Positions 37,911-46,650 are shown, counted from the stretch's first letter. The stretch: 64,000 nucleotides of DNA from Ruminococcus bovis (GCF_005601135.1 NZ_CP039381.1:1609941-1673940), one strand, 5' to 3'. Program-made: numbers and translations. Notes: a model not told the origin generated them from the letters alone.

Positions 37911-38993
37911 ATGCAGAATTATCAGAAAGACTCAGAATACAAACCTAAGAAACTTCTTATTTTGAATATCCTAGAAATTCTAAGAAAATATACTGATGAA
38001 AACCATAGACTAGGTCAAAAAGAAATAATAGATATTCTCAAAAAAGAGTATAATATGTCAGTAGACAGAAAAGCTATTAAGCGTAATATTATGGATTTGA
38101 TAGATGCCGGTTATGATATTGAATATACCGAAACAGTAAGAATGACACCTAACAAAAAGACAGGTGAAATGGAAGAAAGTTATGTTTGGTCTGATTTTTA
38201 TTATGCAAATGAATTTTCTAACAGTGAATTAAGGATGCTGATTGATAGTCTGGTTTTTTCAAGACATATACCTTATTCTCAGAGAAAAGAGCTTGTTGAA
38301 AAGTTAGAGAAACTTTCCAGTGTGTATTTTAAGCCTAGCATAAAGCACATTGTAACCGCTACTGATTATAACCTTGATAACAAAGAACTTTTTTATACCA
38401 TAGACATTCTTGATGAGGCGATTACTGCGAAAAAGAAAGTGTCTTTCAATTATTATGAATATGGTACAGACAAGAAACTTCATTGTAGAAAAACTTCTGA
38501 CGGTACTGTTAGAGAATACAAAATCAACCCATATCAAATGGTTGCAAAAGAGGGAAAGTATTACCTAATCTGTAATAACGATAAGTACATGGATGTGTCA
38601 AATTATAGAGTAGACAGAATAGCAAATATAAAAATTCTTGATGAAGATGTAAAGCCATTTAAGAGCTTAAGAGGTGCTAACGGACAACCACTGGATTTGC
38701 AGAAATATATGGATGAGCATGTTTATATGTATGCCAGCGATACAATAAAAGCAAAGTTTAGGGTAAGTAAAGCATTGTTAAGTGATGTTGTTGATATGTT
38801 TGAAAAGAACTTGAAATTTTCTGATGAAAGTTCTGCTTATGTAACTGTAACTGCAAATGTAAATGAAATTTCTATGTTTCAGTTTGCTAAGAATTATTCA
38901 AATGATGTTGTGGTACTAGAACCAAAGTCTTTGATAGAAAAGTTAAAAGAAGATGCAAAACAAACCCTAAAAATTTATGATGATTTGAAATAA
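37911..38993 (+). CDS. WYL-domain transcriptional regulator
   Basis: A 360-residue protein. Residues about 1-90 are a winged helix-turn-helix (LGQKEIIDILKKEY....RKAIKRNIMDLIDAGYDI). Residues about 155-260 form a WYL domain with the INPYQMVAKEGKYYLIC and NYRVDRI signatures. A C-terminal WCX-like region follows. GAGGTGATTTT precedes the ATG. WYL regulators often control or sense phage-defence loci by binding nucleic acids or nucleotides; here it closes the defence island, but its targets are unknown. Confidence 0.88.
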   Translation: MQNYQKDSEYKPKKLLILNILEILRKYTDENHRLGQKEIIDILKKEYNMSVDRKAIKRNIMDLIDAGYDIEYTETVRMTPNKKTGEMEESYVWSDFYYANEFSNSELRMLIDSLVFSRHIPYSQRKELVEKLEKLSSVYFKPSIKHIVTATDYNLDNKELFYTIDILDEAITAKKKVSFNYYEYGTDKKLHCRKTSDGTVREYKINPYQMVAKEGKYYLICNNDKYMDVSNYRVDRIANIKILDEDVKPFKSLRGANGQPLDLQKYMDEHVYMYASDTIKAKFRVSKALLSDVVDMFEKNLKFSDESSAYVTVTANVNEISMFQFAKNYSNDVVVLEPKSLIEKLKEDAKQTLKIYDDLK

Positions 38994-39555
38994 AAAGTTA
39001 GGTAATTATTTTTTATGATTAAGATAATATCATGAATAATCAATTATTCATGAAGGTGTTTTGCTTTTTACAACAATATAACATTTCATCTTGTTTTAGC
39101 TCTCTGATGAATATTGCATAATTAGAAAGACTAGCGATAGTCTTTCTTTTTTATAGATAATTATATTTATAATAATCAAATTTCAAAACAGAAAAGTGCA
39201 TAGTGAAAGATTACTTAAATATTGATTGAATTATGCACAAATCCATAAAAATGTACATTGTATTATTAAGGTAACTGTGCTAACATCATGCTATAAGAAA
39301 GAATTAAAATCGAATAAATTGTATTAGAATATAAGAACTGAATTAATCGAACAAAATAAAATAGCATTTGCTAAAGGCTTTATGCAGTAAAGAAGTTAGC
39401 AAATATTATTTGTCAAATTAAATACTATAGTTCTTTATAAGAAATAAATTCTTGTAAAGAATAAAAATTTAACTCCATTTTGTTTGATAATTCAGTGAAA
39501 CGAAGATACAGATTATTCGTTTTTGATTTAATATAACAAAAAGGAGTTTTTATTT
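38994..39555. other. Non-coding stretch with two strong hairpins
   Basis: No gene seen. It holds a perfect 11-bp inverted repeat TCATGAATAAT-CA-ATTATTCATGA (39030-39053), an orphan terminator at 39124-39153, and an inverted repeat TTCTTTATAAGAA/TTCTTGTAAAGAA (39431-39461) ahead of the excisionase-like gene. The first hairpin could be the operator of the integration module. Confidence 0.55.
39124..39153 (+). terminator. Rho-independent terminator
   Basis: Stem AGAAAGACT/AGTCTTTCT, loop AGCGAT, then TTTTTT, 130 bases after the WYL gene. It may end the WYL mRNA or a small RNA starting in between. Confidence 0.8.
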
Positions 39556-39885
39556 ATGAAAAAAACTAAAAATTTAATTGAAAAGTCAGAAAATAAAGAA
39601 GATATTGTATTAACAATTCCTGCATTGTTAGAATTGCAAAAACAGATTGAAGAAATATCTCGTAACATTAATAATCAAGTAGTAAATAACTTGTTTTTCA
39701 ATATTGAAGATGTTATGAAGATGACTGGCTGGTCTAGGAAAACAGTAGAGGAGTTGTTTCGACATCCTGAATTTCCTTCTACAGATTTAGGCAAAAAACA
39801 ACTTGTACTAAAAACTGCTTTCATTAATTTCTTTTCAGTAAAGAGAAAAAGTAGTGAAAGAAATACTTGGATTAATAATCAATAA
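39556..39885 (+). CDS. Excisionase-like helix-turn-helix protein
   Basis: A 109-residue protein. The C-terminal half, FFNIEDVMKMTGWSRKTVEELFRHPEFPSTDLGKKQLVLKTAF, is the MerR-type winged HTH used by Tn916-like excisionases and small directionality factors; the N-terminal half is a short amphipathic helix. AAGGAG stands upstream. It lies 12 bases before the integrase start and on the same strand, the usual xis-int order. Confidence 0.8.
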   Translation: MKKTKNLIEKSENKEDIVLTIPALLELQKQIEEISRNINNQVVNNLFFNIEDVMKMTGWSRKTVEELFRHPEFPSTDLGKKQLVLKTAFINFFSVKRKSSERNTWINNQ

Positions 39886-39897
39886 GAGGTGTTTTTT

Positions 39898-41070
39898 ATG
39901 GCAAATAAACCTAAGAGAAAAGGTAACGGCGAAGGCACAATTTTTTATGATAAAAGTCGTAAGAGATGGAGATGCCAAATAAGTTATCAAAAGTATAGTG
40001 GAGAAATAGCAAGAAAAAGTTTATCAGCATCAACTAAAACAGAACTTATTAAAAAGAGAAATCAATTATTAAAAGATATTATGGAGCAAAAAATTTGTGA
40101 AACTACAGATGCTACAATGGTTGATTTACTGAAAGAAGATGCAGAGTATGACCACAATATGAATAGAATACAAGATTCTGCTTATAACAGAAGACTGCTG
40201 ACTGTTCGAATTATAGAAAAAGGAAGTCTAGCTAAAATTCCAATTACAAAGATACAAACAAATCAAATTAATGATTTTTTATTTTCGATAAAGCACTATT
40301 CTAATAGTGTAATTGATAAAGTGTATTCTTCAATGTCTAAAGCTTATAACCTTGCCATACATAAAAGATTAATGGGATATAACTTGATGGATAGTCCGTT
40401 TATTAGAAAGCCAAAGTCAGATAAACCAACTAAGAAAGTAGTAGCCTTTACTGTTGAAGAAGAAAATGATTTTCTTAATTATCTTAAAGATATGAAAATC
40501 AATAAAAATGCTATTGATTACAGACCTATGTTTTACATTGAACTTTTTGCCGGACTTAGAATGGGAGAAATTTGTGCTTTGACTGCTAAGGATATTGATT
40601 TGAGAAATAGACTTATACATGTTAGAAATACCGTTACAAGAGGTATAAATTATGCAATAAAAGTAGGGGACAGAACAAAAACTCAAAAAGGTTATCGTGA
40701 TGTACCAATTCAAGATTGTTTAGTGCCTATACTAAAAGAAGTTTTGGCAAACTATAAAGAGAATGATAACGGACTACTGTTTTATAATTTTAAAAGCAAT
40801 AGACCAATATCCACCTCACAAGTGAATAGTTCGTTTACCAGAATATGTAAGAAGCTAAATATAGAAATCAGTGGTGGTCAGCATCTTCTAAGACATACCT
40901 TTGCAACCAGAGTTATTGAGTCAGGAATATCAGCAGAAGTATTGAAAAACTGGATGGGACATACCGATATTTCTGTAACTATAAATACATATTGTGATGT
41001 TTTTGATAGATTAAATAACCCTGCAATGGAACAGTTTAACACCTATTGTCAGCAGAATTTAAGTATATAA
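39898..41070 (+). CDS. Tyrosine integrase of a mobile element
   Basis: A 390-residue protein. It has an N-terminal arm-binding AP2-like region (GNGEGTIFYDKSRKRWRCQISY), a core-binding SAM-like domain, and a catalytic domain with AGLRMGEICAL (Arg I), HLLRHTFATR (His-x2-Arg), WMGHTDISVTINTYCDV (His/Trp and nucleophile Tyr). ATG 39898 is chosen because AAGAGGTG lies 6-7 bases upstream; the frame also opens at 39889. It is downstream of the excisionase-like gene and 330 bp from tRNA-Leu. It probably marks the edge of an integrated island, although no matching att repeat could be identified. Confidence 0.92.
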   Translation: MANKPKRKGNGEGTIFYDKSRKRWRCQISYQKYSGEIARKSLSASTKTELIKKRNQLLKDIMEQKICETTDATMVDLLKEDAEYDHNMNRIQDSAYNRRLLTVRIIEKGSLAKIPITKIQTNQINDFLFSIKHYSNSVIDKVYSSMSKAYNLAIHKRLMGYNLMDSPFIRKPKSDKPTKKVVAFTVEEENDFLNYLKDMKINKNAIDYRPMFYIELFAGLRMGEICALTAKDIDLRNRLIHVRNTVTRGINYAIKVGDRTKTQKGYRDVPIQDCLVPILKEVLANYKENDNGLLFYNFKSNRPISTSQVNSSFTRICKKLNIEISGGQHLLRHTFATRVIESGISAEVLKNWMGHTDISVTINTYCDVFDRLNNPAMEQFNTYCQQNLSI

Positions 41071-41329
41071 AATTTAATGAAAATCTTTTGCTACTGCACC
41101 AGAACTGCACCAGAGAAATTTTTTCACAAGAAAATGCCTAGTTTTTTAAGAAATTACTAGGCACTTTTTATGCTTAAAAAGAAAAATAATCAGTTGAAAT
41201 TTATAACCATTGGATGAATAAAAAATATCATAAAAATCTTTTTTTGCCACCAAAACCCCATTAATAGGCTATTTTTGAGGTGATTTTCTGTGTTTTTATC
41301 ATATTTTAAAATATTTTTGCAAAAAAGTG
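41071..41329. other. Integrase 3' region: tandem 11-bp repeat and AT-rich spacer
   Basis: Two perfect adjacent copies of ACTGCACCAGA at 41093-41114 lie just after the integrase; such direct repeats can be integrase arm sites. The rest, apart from the terminator, shows no gene. Confidence 0.5.
41135..41170 (+). terminator. Terminator after the integrase
   Basis: Stem TGCCTAGT/ACTAGGCA followed by CTTTTTA. Confidence 0.8.
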
Positions 41330-41358
41330 TTGACTTTTGGGACATCATAAGATATAAT
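41330..41358 (+). promoter_or_regulatory. tRNA-Leu promoter
   Basis: TTGACT (41330-41335), 17-bp spacer, TATAAT (41353-41358), 44 bases before the tRNA. Confidence 0.8.
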
Positions 41359-41402
41359 AAATATCGTTGTTGAGAGACAACAAAACGCAAAATAAAATAT
41401 AT

Positions 41403-41487
41403 GCGGGTGTGGCGGAATTGGCAGACGCGCTAGATTTAGGTTCTAGTGTTCACCGACGTGCAGGTTCAAGTCCTGTCACCCGCACCA
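41403..41487 (+). tRNA. tRNA-Leu (anticodon UAG)
   Basis: 85 nt with acceptor stem GCGGGTG/CACCCGC, discriminator A and encoded CCA. Anticodon stem CTAGA/TCTAG around loop TTTAGGT (anticodon TAG), a long variable arm and T-loop GGTTCAAGTCC. The 3' end CGCACCA is the insertion point of the element that follows. Confidence 0.97.
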
Positions 41488-41591
41488 GTATGAGTGTTCA
41501 TAACGGATTTAAGTTATGGACACTCATTCTTTTTATTCAATTTCATCCGATTTGTATGTAGTGAGCAGGTTTTGTGCCTGCTCACAATTTT
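41488..41591. repeat. Left att end of the element with terminator
   Basis: Inverted repeat GAGTGT-x-CATAAC / GTTATG-x-ACACTC (41492-41525), the likely recombinase-binding site, followed by the hairpin GTGAGCAGG/CCTGCTCAC (41561-41585) and a T-run on the + strand, which can now terminate the tRNA transcript. A near-identical copy is at 63196-63300. Confidence 0.7.
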
Positions 41592-43007
41592 TTATGCAGA
41601 CTTTGCTGTGGGGATATACTCCACATCTACGCCCTTTCGGGTGTTTGCTTTGTAGTTTTCGTCCTCTGATGACGGTAGCTCTAAGTAGCCGACAAAGCGA
41701 TAATAGATTACAATGCGCTGGGTGTAGCTTTTCTTCCCGCCTTCCTTTTCGTAAACATCAATGTGATCGATAAGCTCTCTGAGCATTGGTGCGGTTAAGG
41801 ATTCCATCTCCATAAACTTTCTGACAGCTTTAAGAAAGTCATCTTTGTTTTGCTCCATTTCGCTGATTTTGGCAAGGCGTTCCTTGTACTCAAAAATCTT
41901 TGTTTTCAGTTCAAGGCGTTCAACCTCATATTTATGCGATAGCTCCATATACATCTCATCGCTTAGCTTGCCGGATACATTGTCCTCGTAGGTTTTGGCG
42001 AAAAGTGAAGTGAGCATTTCGTTTCGGGCGGTTGCCCGATTCAGCTCTGTTTCTAAGGTTTTCTGCTCCGCCAACATATCGGCGTTGGTTTTCTCGGCAA
42101 GAAGCTTTGCAAATTCTTCCTCGTGAGATTCCAAATACTTTGCTAAACGGCGAAGTTCCAGCATTACCACTTGTTCGATTGCGTCGGCACGGATATAATG
42201 GCGGGTTTCGCAATTCCCACGGGTATCCTTTTTATAGTTGGAACAGCTGAAATAATGGATTTCCTTGTTGGTGGTATTCGTATGATACCATAGCTTACTG
42301 CCGCAATCGGCACAGTATAGAAAATCGCAAAACATATTCTTCTCGCCGTTCTCCTTTTTAGGAGCACGGCGCTTTGTCTTTACGACAAGCGTTTGCACCA
42401 ACTCAAAATCATCACGGTTAATAATCGGCTCGTGAACGTCCTTGAAAATCACCCAGTTTTCTTTAGGATTATCGTAGCGTTTCTTATTCTTGTATGATTT
42501 GGAATAAGTCTTGAAGTTGATAATATCGCCGCAATACTCCTGTTGGGTTAGTATTTTGGTGATAGTGGTTTTGCACCATTTGTATTTGTTAGGCTGCGTA
42601 ACCTTACCGCCTTTTCGGATACCCTTTTCCTGCCAATACGCCATAGGAATCAACACCTTGCGCTCTTGCAAGATTCGAGCAATCGTTTCGTTGCTTTTGC
42701 CTTCAAGCGCCATTTTGAAGATGTCACGAACGATCTGTGCTGCTTCGGGATCGATGATCCACTTCTTAGGATTATCGAGAGATTTGATATATCCATATGG
42801 CGGCGGAGCTAACGGCTCGCCTGTGCTGCCGCGTGCGATTTCGCAAAGCGTCCTTCCGTCCCTGGTGATTCTGATTACTCCGCCGAAATCAGCTTTTTCC
42901 GTCAGGCTTTCGAGCATTCTCTGCAAGCTTTCGGACCTAGTATCCGAGCACGAGCAAAAGGAAAGGAGCATGACGGCGGAAAAAAGTATCGATAAAAATT
43001 TTTTCAT
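41592..43007 (-). pseudogene. Chimeric ORF: lipoprotein start fused to C-terminal part of a large serine recombinase
   Basis: A 471-residue frame made of two unrelated parts. Residues 1 to about 66 are a lipoprotein signal (lipobox LSFCSC) and the first strand of a serine-hydrolase/beta-lactamase-like protein (GGVIRITRDGRTLCEIARGSTGEPL). From PPPYGYIKSLDNP onward (junction near 42800-42820) it is the recombinase domain, zinc ribbon (CADCGSKLWYH), coiled coil and DUF4368-like C-terminus of a TnpX-type serine recombinase. The N-terminal resolvase domain with the catalytic Ser is missing, so it cannot recombine. The C-terminal part is nearly identical to the gene at 63302. Confidence 0.85.
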
Positions 43008-43111
43008 GATTATTCAAGCCGGACAAAGCCGGGCTCCTTTCGGGTTGATTGCGGTCAAATGCCGCTTGCATTAATGATTATATCATACTGCGGCAAAAAT
43101 TCCTACACAAA

Positions 43112-43154
43112 AATCAAAAAAAGAAACAGGCGGAGTGCGTTTGCTCTCCGTCTG
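43112..43154 (-). terminator. Terminator of the CBM21-like gene
   Basis: On the - strand: stem CAGACGGAG/CTCCGCCTG then TTTCTTTTTTT. Confidence 0.75.
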
Positions 43155-43188
43155 CCCCTTTTATTATCGGATAGATCCGATGGTTTAA

Positions 43189-43932
43189 TTAGTGGTGGAT
43201 ATAGTAATATGCGTCGTAGTTTGCGCCAAAGTTGTCAGCCCAGAACTCTGTGCCGTTTACCTGGTAGCAGATAGCATACTCGAACTTGCTGTAATCCATG
43301 TTAGAAGGAAGGTTGAGTGTTGTTGTCCAAGTCTCAGTGCCGTTCTCGTTTGTCTTGTCATAACCGAGAGCCTGATCGTTGTATGAGTTCCAACCGTCTG
43401 TTGTGTATCTTACATATACGTTCTTCTGATAAGCATAGTTCTGGAGAACAGCGTTGATCTGGAACTTGTTGCCGTAGAGCTGATAGCCAAGTCTCTCAGA
43501 AGTAACAGGAGCTACGCCGAGGATGTCGTTGCGTGTGTAGTCGTTGCCGTTGTTGTTGTCCCAGTACTCACGACCGTCAGCAACGAACTTGATAGCGAAC
43601 TTTGTGTTCCAGCTTGAGAAGTTAGCTTTCCAAATCTTTGAACCGTCGTTAAGAGTAGTTACATACTCAGCCTTAGCGTCCTGCCAATCCATTGAATCCA
43701 TGTAGTTGTAGTGAACATAAACTTCCTGGTTGCTTGCGCTGTCGTTTGTCTGGATGTAAGCCTCAAATGAAGTTCCGCCGTACTTTGAGAAAGTGGGGTT
43801 CAAGGAATAAAGGCTTACCTTGTCTGTAGCTGCGCTAACGCTTGTTGCACCGATCATGCTGAACATACCGAATGCCATTGCAAGTGTGAGAAGAATCGCT
43901 GCAAATCTTTTTGTTGTCTTAGTCTTTGTCAT
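43189..43932 (-). CDS. Secreted protein with two CBM21-like carbohydrate-binding domains
   Basis: A 247-residue protein with a Sec signal (MTKTKTTKRFAAILLTLAMA...VSAA). Two similar domains follow, each ending in the aromatic block typical of CBM21 starch/glycogen-binding modules: FAIKFVADGREYWDNNNGNDY (about residue 105) and FEYAICYQVNGTEFWADN (about 220), with VYVHYNYMDSMDW and VYVRYTTDGWN upstream. ATG 43932 has GGAGG 8 bases before it; the ORF extension to 44022 is not needed. No catalytic domain is present, so it is probably an extracellular starch-binding accessory protein. Its GC content is higher than that of the neighbouring mobile genes. Confidence 0.75.
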   Translation of the reverse strand: MTKTKTTKRFAAILLTLAMAFGMFSMIGATSVSAATDKVSLYSLNPTFSKYGGTSFEAYIQTNDSASNQEVYVHYNYMDSMDWQDAKAEYVTTLNDGSKIWKANFSSWNTKFAIKFVADGREYWDNNNGNDYTRNDILGVAPVTSERLGYQLYGNKFQINAVLQNYAYQKNVYVRYTTDGWNSYNDQALGYDKTNENGTETWTTTLNLPSNMDYSKFEYAICYQVNGTEFWADNFGANYDAYYYIHH

Positions 43933-44029
43933 GATTTTTTCCTCCGTTTTGTTTTTGTTTTTCAAGTGACTTTGACTTGTATTTGTTTGTCGCTTTTCCT
44001 TGCGACACCTATATCTTACCAAATGTTAA

Positions 44030-44068
44030 AACAAAAATCAAGGGGGTAAAAAAATCAAGGGGGTAAAA
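44030..44068. repeat. Two adjacent AATCAAGGGGGTAAAAA repeats
   Basis: Tandem 17-bp direct repeats 100 bases upstream (on the - strand) of the CBM21-like gene; a possible regulator-binding site. The remainder to 44205 shows no gene. Confidence 0.5.
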
Positions 44069-44205
44069 AGCATTTCTGCCTATTGGTTATTCTGCACGGT
44101 AACAGGATGTACTTTTTGTGCATATTTACAATAGATTTAGCAAAGTGCATTAATTATGTAAATATATACTGTGTTGATTAACGATTTTTGGTGCATTTAA
44201 CGAAG

Positions 44206-44388
44206 CTATGCTTTCTTGCGGACACCAAGCAGGAGGGTAATATGATATTGCTTGCTACAGTATAAGACACAGCCACGGAGTGCTATTTCAACCATTCTGC
44301 TGTGCCTTATACTGCTGATAATTATACTGTCTTGATATGACGGCGTTTTGCCGTCAAACTCAAATTCGTACTTGAAAAATGCCGTCAT
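44206..44388 (-). CDS. Small hypothetical protein after parR
   Basis: A possible 60-residue protein (MTAFFKYEFEFDG...) whose ATG at 44388 lies 8 bases after the parR-like stop. It has no ribosome site and no known motif; it could be coupled to parR or be spurious. Confidence 0.25.
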   Translation of the reverse strand: MTAFFKYEFEFDGKTPSYQDSIIISSIRHSRMVEIALRGCVLYCSKQYHITLLLGVRKKA

Positions 44389-44395
44389 CTTGCTG

Positions 44396-44710
44396 TCAAT
44401 CAAACAGTTTAAGGTCGTCCAGAATATCCTGTTCGGCTTCTTCCTGTTGTTCTGCGGTCAGTGCCGAAGCGTTTGCCATAGGCTGCGGGGCAAAGTTTGC
44501 TTCTGCAAAGCAAGCCCGCATTTCCTCACGAATAATATTTCGGATATCTTCCTCGTGCTGTTCACGGGTGATTGACTGCAAATCTACATAATCGGCAATT
44601 GCATCTAACACAAACTGATTGCGGGATTGGTATTTCTTCACATCCAGCGTCTGCATATATTCTGCAAGAGCACGCTCTCGGGCGTCGGTCAAATCAAAGC
44701 GCACTGTCAT
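44396..44710 (-). CDS. ParR-like ribbon-helix-helix partner of ParM
   Basis: A 104-residue protein: an N-terminal ribbon-helix-helix-like part (MTVRFDLTDARERALAEYMQ....SRNQFVLDAIADYV) and an acidic C-terminal tail, the layout of ParR/StbB adaptors that bind a centromere and a ParM filament. ATG 44710 comes 1 base after the parM-like stop with AAGGA upstream; an earlier ATG at 44728 lies inside the parM-like gene. Operon with the parM-like gene. Confidence 0.65.
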   Translation of the reverse strand: MTVRFDLTDARERALAEYMQTLDVKKYQSRNQFVLDAIADYVDLQSITREQHEEDIRNIIREEMRACFAEANFAPQPMANASALTAEQQEEAEQDILDDLKLFD

Positions 44711-44711
44711 T

Positions 44712-45647
44712 TTATACACGTCCTTCATTCTTCGCCTCGGCTCTCAGATAAACGTCTGCGAGATATTCATAGCCTTTTGCGGCAGCACAGATGTCGTCAA
44801 TGAACTTTACACGGTCAAGATTGCCGTGATAGAAATTCTTGATCAGGCAGCCTCCGCCACCGCAGACGTAGAGCTTCATTGTGCTTTCATCATAGCCGTG
44901 CTCACGCAGACGGCGGAAGATTTCTGCGACATATTCCTCCGCAATAGCGGTGATGATCTCCAAATCCGAATCAGGAATATCTGCCGTGCCCGTCCGCAAC
45001 ACCTCGTCGATGATATAGTCATTCAACTCTCTGCGTGTCTTGCGCATAAAACCTTCACGAATAGCGAGAGTGCATTGATAAGTGCCGAACTTCTCGGTGA
45101 ACATCTTACCGCTTTGCGGCTTGCCGTTGACAAGATAAAGTGTGTTCATCGTACCGTTACCGATATCGGCTACCATACTCAGACCTTTGAGCGTGGATTT
45201 GATAGGCACAACCGCAGAATAACCCTGCGGATAGATTTTCACATCACAGATTCGGATATAATAATCTACATTCCGAAAAGTAAACTCTACCTCTTTGTTC
45301 TTTGACAGATATGCAGCAAAATCCGCTTTCTGTCCGCTTGTCCAAGTCAATGGCAAACCTGCGGCGATAATCACATCCGCTTCGGTCAGTCCTTCGTCTG
45401 CAAGCTCGGTTGCGATAGCGGCGAGCGTGAGGATATAGTAATCCTCGTCGTTCTGCTTTTCGGGCAGAAATTCCTTGTGACCTTCGCCGATCAGATAATA
45501 CTTGCCGTTGTAGGTAAGCATATCCTTTGTAAATAGCGGTTCGCTGTCGTGGGTGGTTATACCAGTCTTGAAACAATGATTAGCGGTTTTGATGTTGCCG
45601 TAACCGTGGTCGATACCGATAATGATTTTGTTCTTGTAACTTTTCAT
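44712..45647 (-). CDS. ParM/StbA-like actin-family segregation ATPase
   Basis: A 311-residue protein with actin-fold signatures: IIIGIDHGYGNIKTAN (phosphate 1), MVADIGNGTMNTLYL (phosphate 2, about residue 155) and LYVCGGGGCLI (adenosine motif, about 270). The N-terminal part matches the Alp/ParM families of Gram-positive plasmids. AGGAGG precedes the ATG. Followed at once by a ParR-like gene, so the pair is a plasmid-type partition cassette on an integrated element, which suggests a replicating circular form. Confidence 0.85.
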   Translation of the reverse strand: MKSYKNKIIIGIDHGYGNIKTANHCFKTGITTHDSEPLFTKDMLTYNGKYYLIGEGHKEFLPEKQNDEDYYILTLAAIATELADEGLTEADVIIAAGLPLTWTSGQKADFAAYLSKNKEVEFTFRNVDYYIRICDVKIYPQGYSAVVPIKSTLKGLSMVADIGNGTMNTLYLVNGKPQSGKMFTEKFGTYQCTLAIREGFMRKTRRELNDYIIDEVLRTGTADIPDSDLEIITAIAEEYVAEIFRRLREHGYDESTMKLYVCGGGGCLIKNFYHGNLDRVKFIDDICAAAKGYEYLADVYLRAEAKNEGRV

Positions 45648-45677
45648 AATAAAAATACCTCCTGAAATAGTAAAACT

Positions 45678-45701
45678 GCCCTGAAAAGTGGGGCAGTTAT
45701 C
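45678..45701 (-). terminator. Attenuator-like hairpin in the parM leader
   Basis: On the - strand: AACTGCCCC/GGGCAGTT stem followed by TTTACTATTT, ending about 15 bases before the parM ribosome site. May limit read-through into parM. Confidence 0.5.
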
Positions 45702-45730
45702 AATTAATTAATTGTGTAATTTTGGAATAA

Positions 45731-45766
45731 AAATAACACCTACCGAAAACAATCAGTAGGTGCTAT
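45731..45766 (-). terminator. Terminator overlapping the stop of the sigma-like gene
   Basis: On the - strand: GCACCTAC/GTAGGTGT stem followed by TATTTTTATT; the stem begins within the stop codon. Confidence 0.7.
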
Positions 45767-46650
45767 TCAAAGCCAATATCTGTGTTTGTTTGTTCTTGGA
45801 ATATTCTTCCGATTTTATCAATGCGCTTTTTTACGGCACTATGCGTTTTATAGCCGACCTTATCTGCTATTTCCTGATAGGTAAAACCCTCAACACGAAG
45901 CTCCAATATCTGCCTGTCTTTTTCGGATAACGTTGCCATAAACCGTTCAACATCAACCTTTGCAGTTATATCGCCTTCCAAGTCGATACAGTCATCCGCT
46001 TTATCCCACTCAGCTCCGTCGTGATTATTTTTGTAATCCTCCTGAAAAGCTTCAAGTGAGACCATCGGGTGCTTGGTTTTCTTATGATAATAGCTGTTTT
46101 TAAAGTCATTCTTCTGTTGGCTATATCTATAATCGAAATCCTCAAAGCACTGATGCTCCTTGACAACGGCGAGGATCTCATTCATTCCAAAGCGTTCCAT
46201 TGTTTTCGGAACAATATCCTTCAAAACAGCGTCAACATATTCGTCGCTGACAAAGCCGAAAAAAGTTGTAGGCTGAATATCGTTAACAAGGCTCTCAATC
46301 GGCGGCAGCACGCCCTCGTCCTGCATAGTCTTTATCCAGAAAGAAGGTGCGTGAGAAAACTTCCAAGCCGGATGATCTCCCGAATATATTTCACGACCTA
46401 CGTTCAATCCCATATATTCCCATACAAGATAGTGAAAAGCGTCATACATCAAAAGAGCAAATTGATTGCTCTCTATCAACTCTATCTGCTTCCAATCCGT
46501 GAACAGCTCATAGGGATAGCGTGAAATCTGAAACGGAAGCGTTCCGCAATGATCAAGTAAAGACTTTGGGAAAAAGTAAAACAGCGGTATATACTCTGCA
46601 TTTTTGTATCGGGTTATTTCGCCATTCTTTCGTTTGATTTTGATTGGCAT
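45763..46650 (-). CDS. Sigma-factor-like protein with C-terminal region-4 HTH
   Basis: A 295-residue protein. The last 70 residues are a sigma-70 region-4 helix-turn-helix (MATLSEKDRQILELRVEGFTYQEIADKVGYKTHSAVKKRIDKI). The first 220 residues are unassigned, rich in aromatic residues, and not a normal region 2. AAGGAG stands about 10 bases before the ATG. Such sigma-like regulators are common on Firmicutes integrative elements; it probably controls element genes such as parMR downstream. Confidence 0.65.
   Translation of the reverse strand: MPIKIKRKNGEITRYKNAEYIPLFYFFPKSLLDHCGTLPFQISRYPYELFTDWKQIELIESNQFALLMYDAFHYLVWEYMGLNVGREIYSGDHPAWKFSHAPSFWIKTMQDEGVLPPIESLVNDIQPTTFFGFVSDEYVDAVLKDIVPKTMERFGMNEILAVVKEHQCFEDFDYRYSQQKNDFKNSYYHKKTKHPMVSLEAFQEDYKNNHDGAEWDKADDCIDLEGDITAKVDVERFMATLSEKDRQILELRVEGFTYQEIADKVGYKTHSAVKKRIDKIGRIFQEQTNTDIGFE

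Noticed and set aside
39898..41487. tRNA-Leu as the attachment site of the tyrosine integrase
   Set aside because: The integrase lies on the 5' side of the tRNA and no second tRNA fragment was found; the 3' end is clearly used by the other element instead.
41190..41561. ORFs overlapping the tRNA promoter and tRNA-Leu
   Set aside because: They cover the tRNA and its promoter; coding is implausible.
44619..45305. 228-codon + ORF opposite parM
   Set aside because: Antisense to parM/parR, whose actin motifs are unambiguous.
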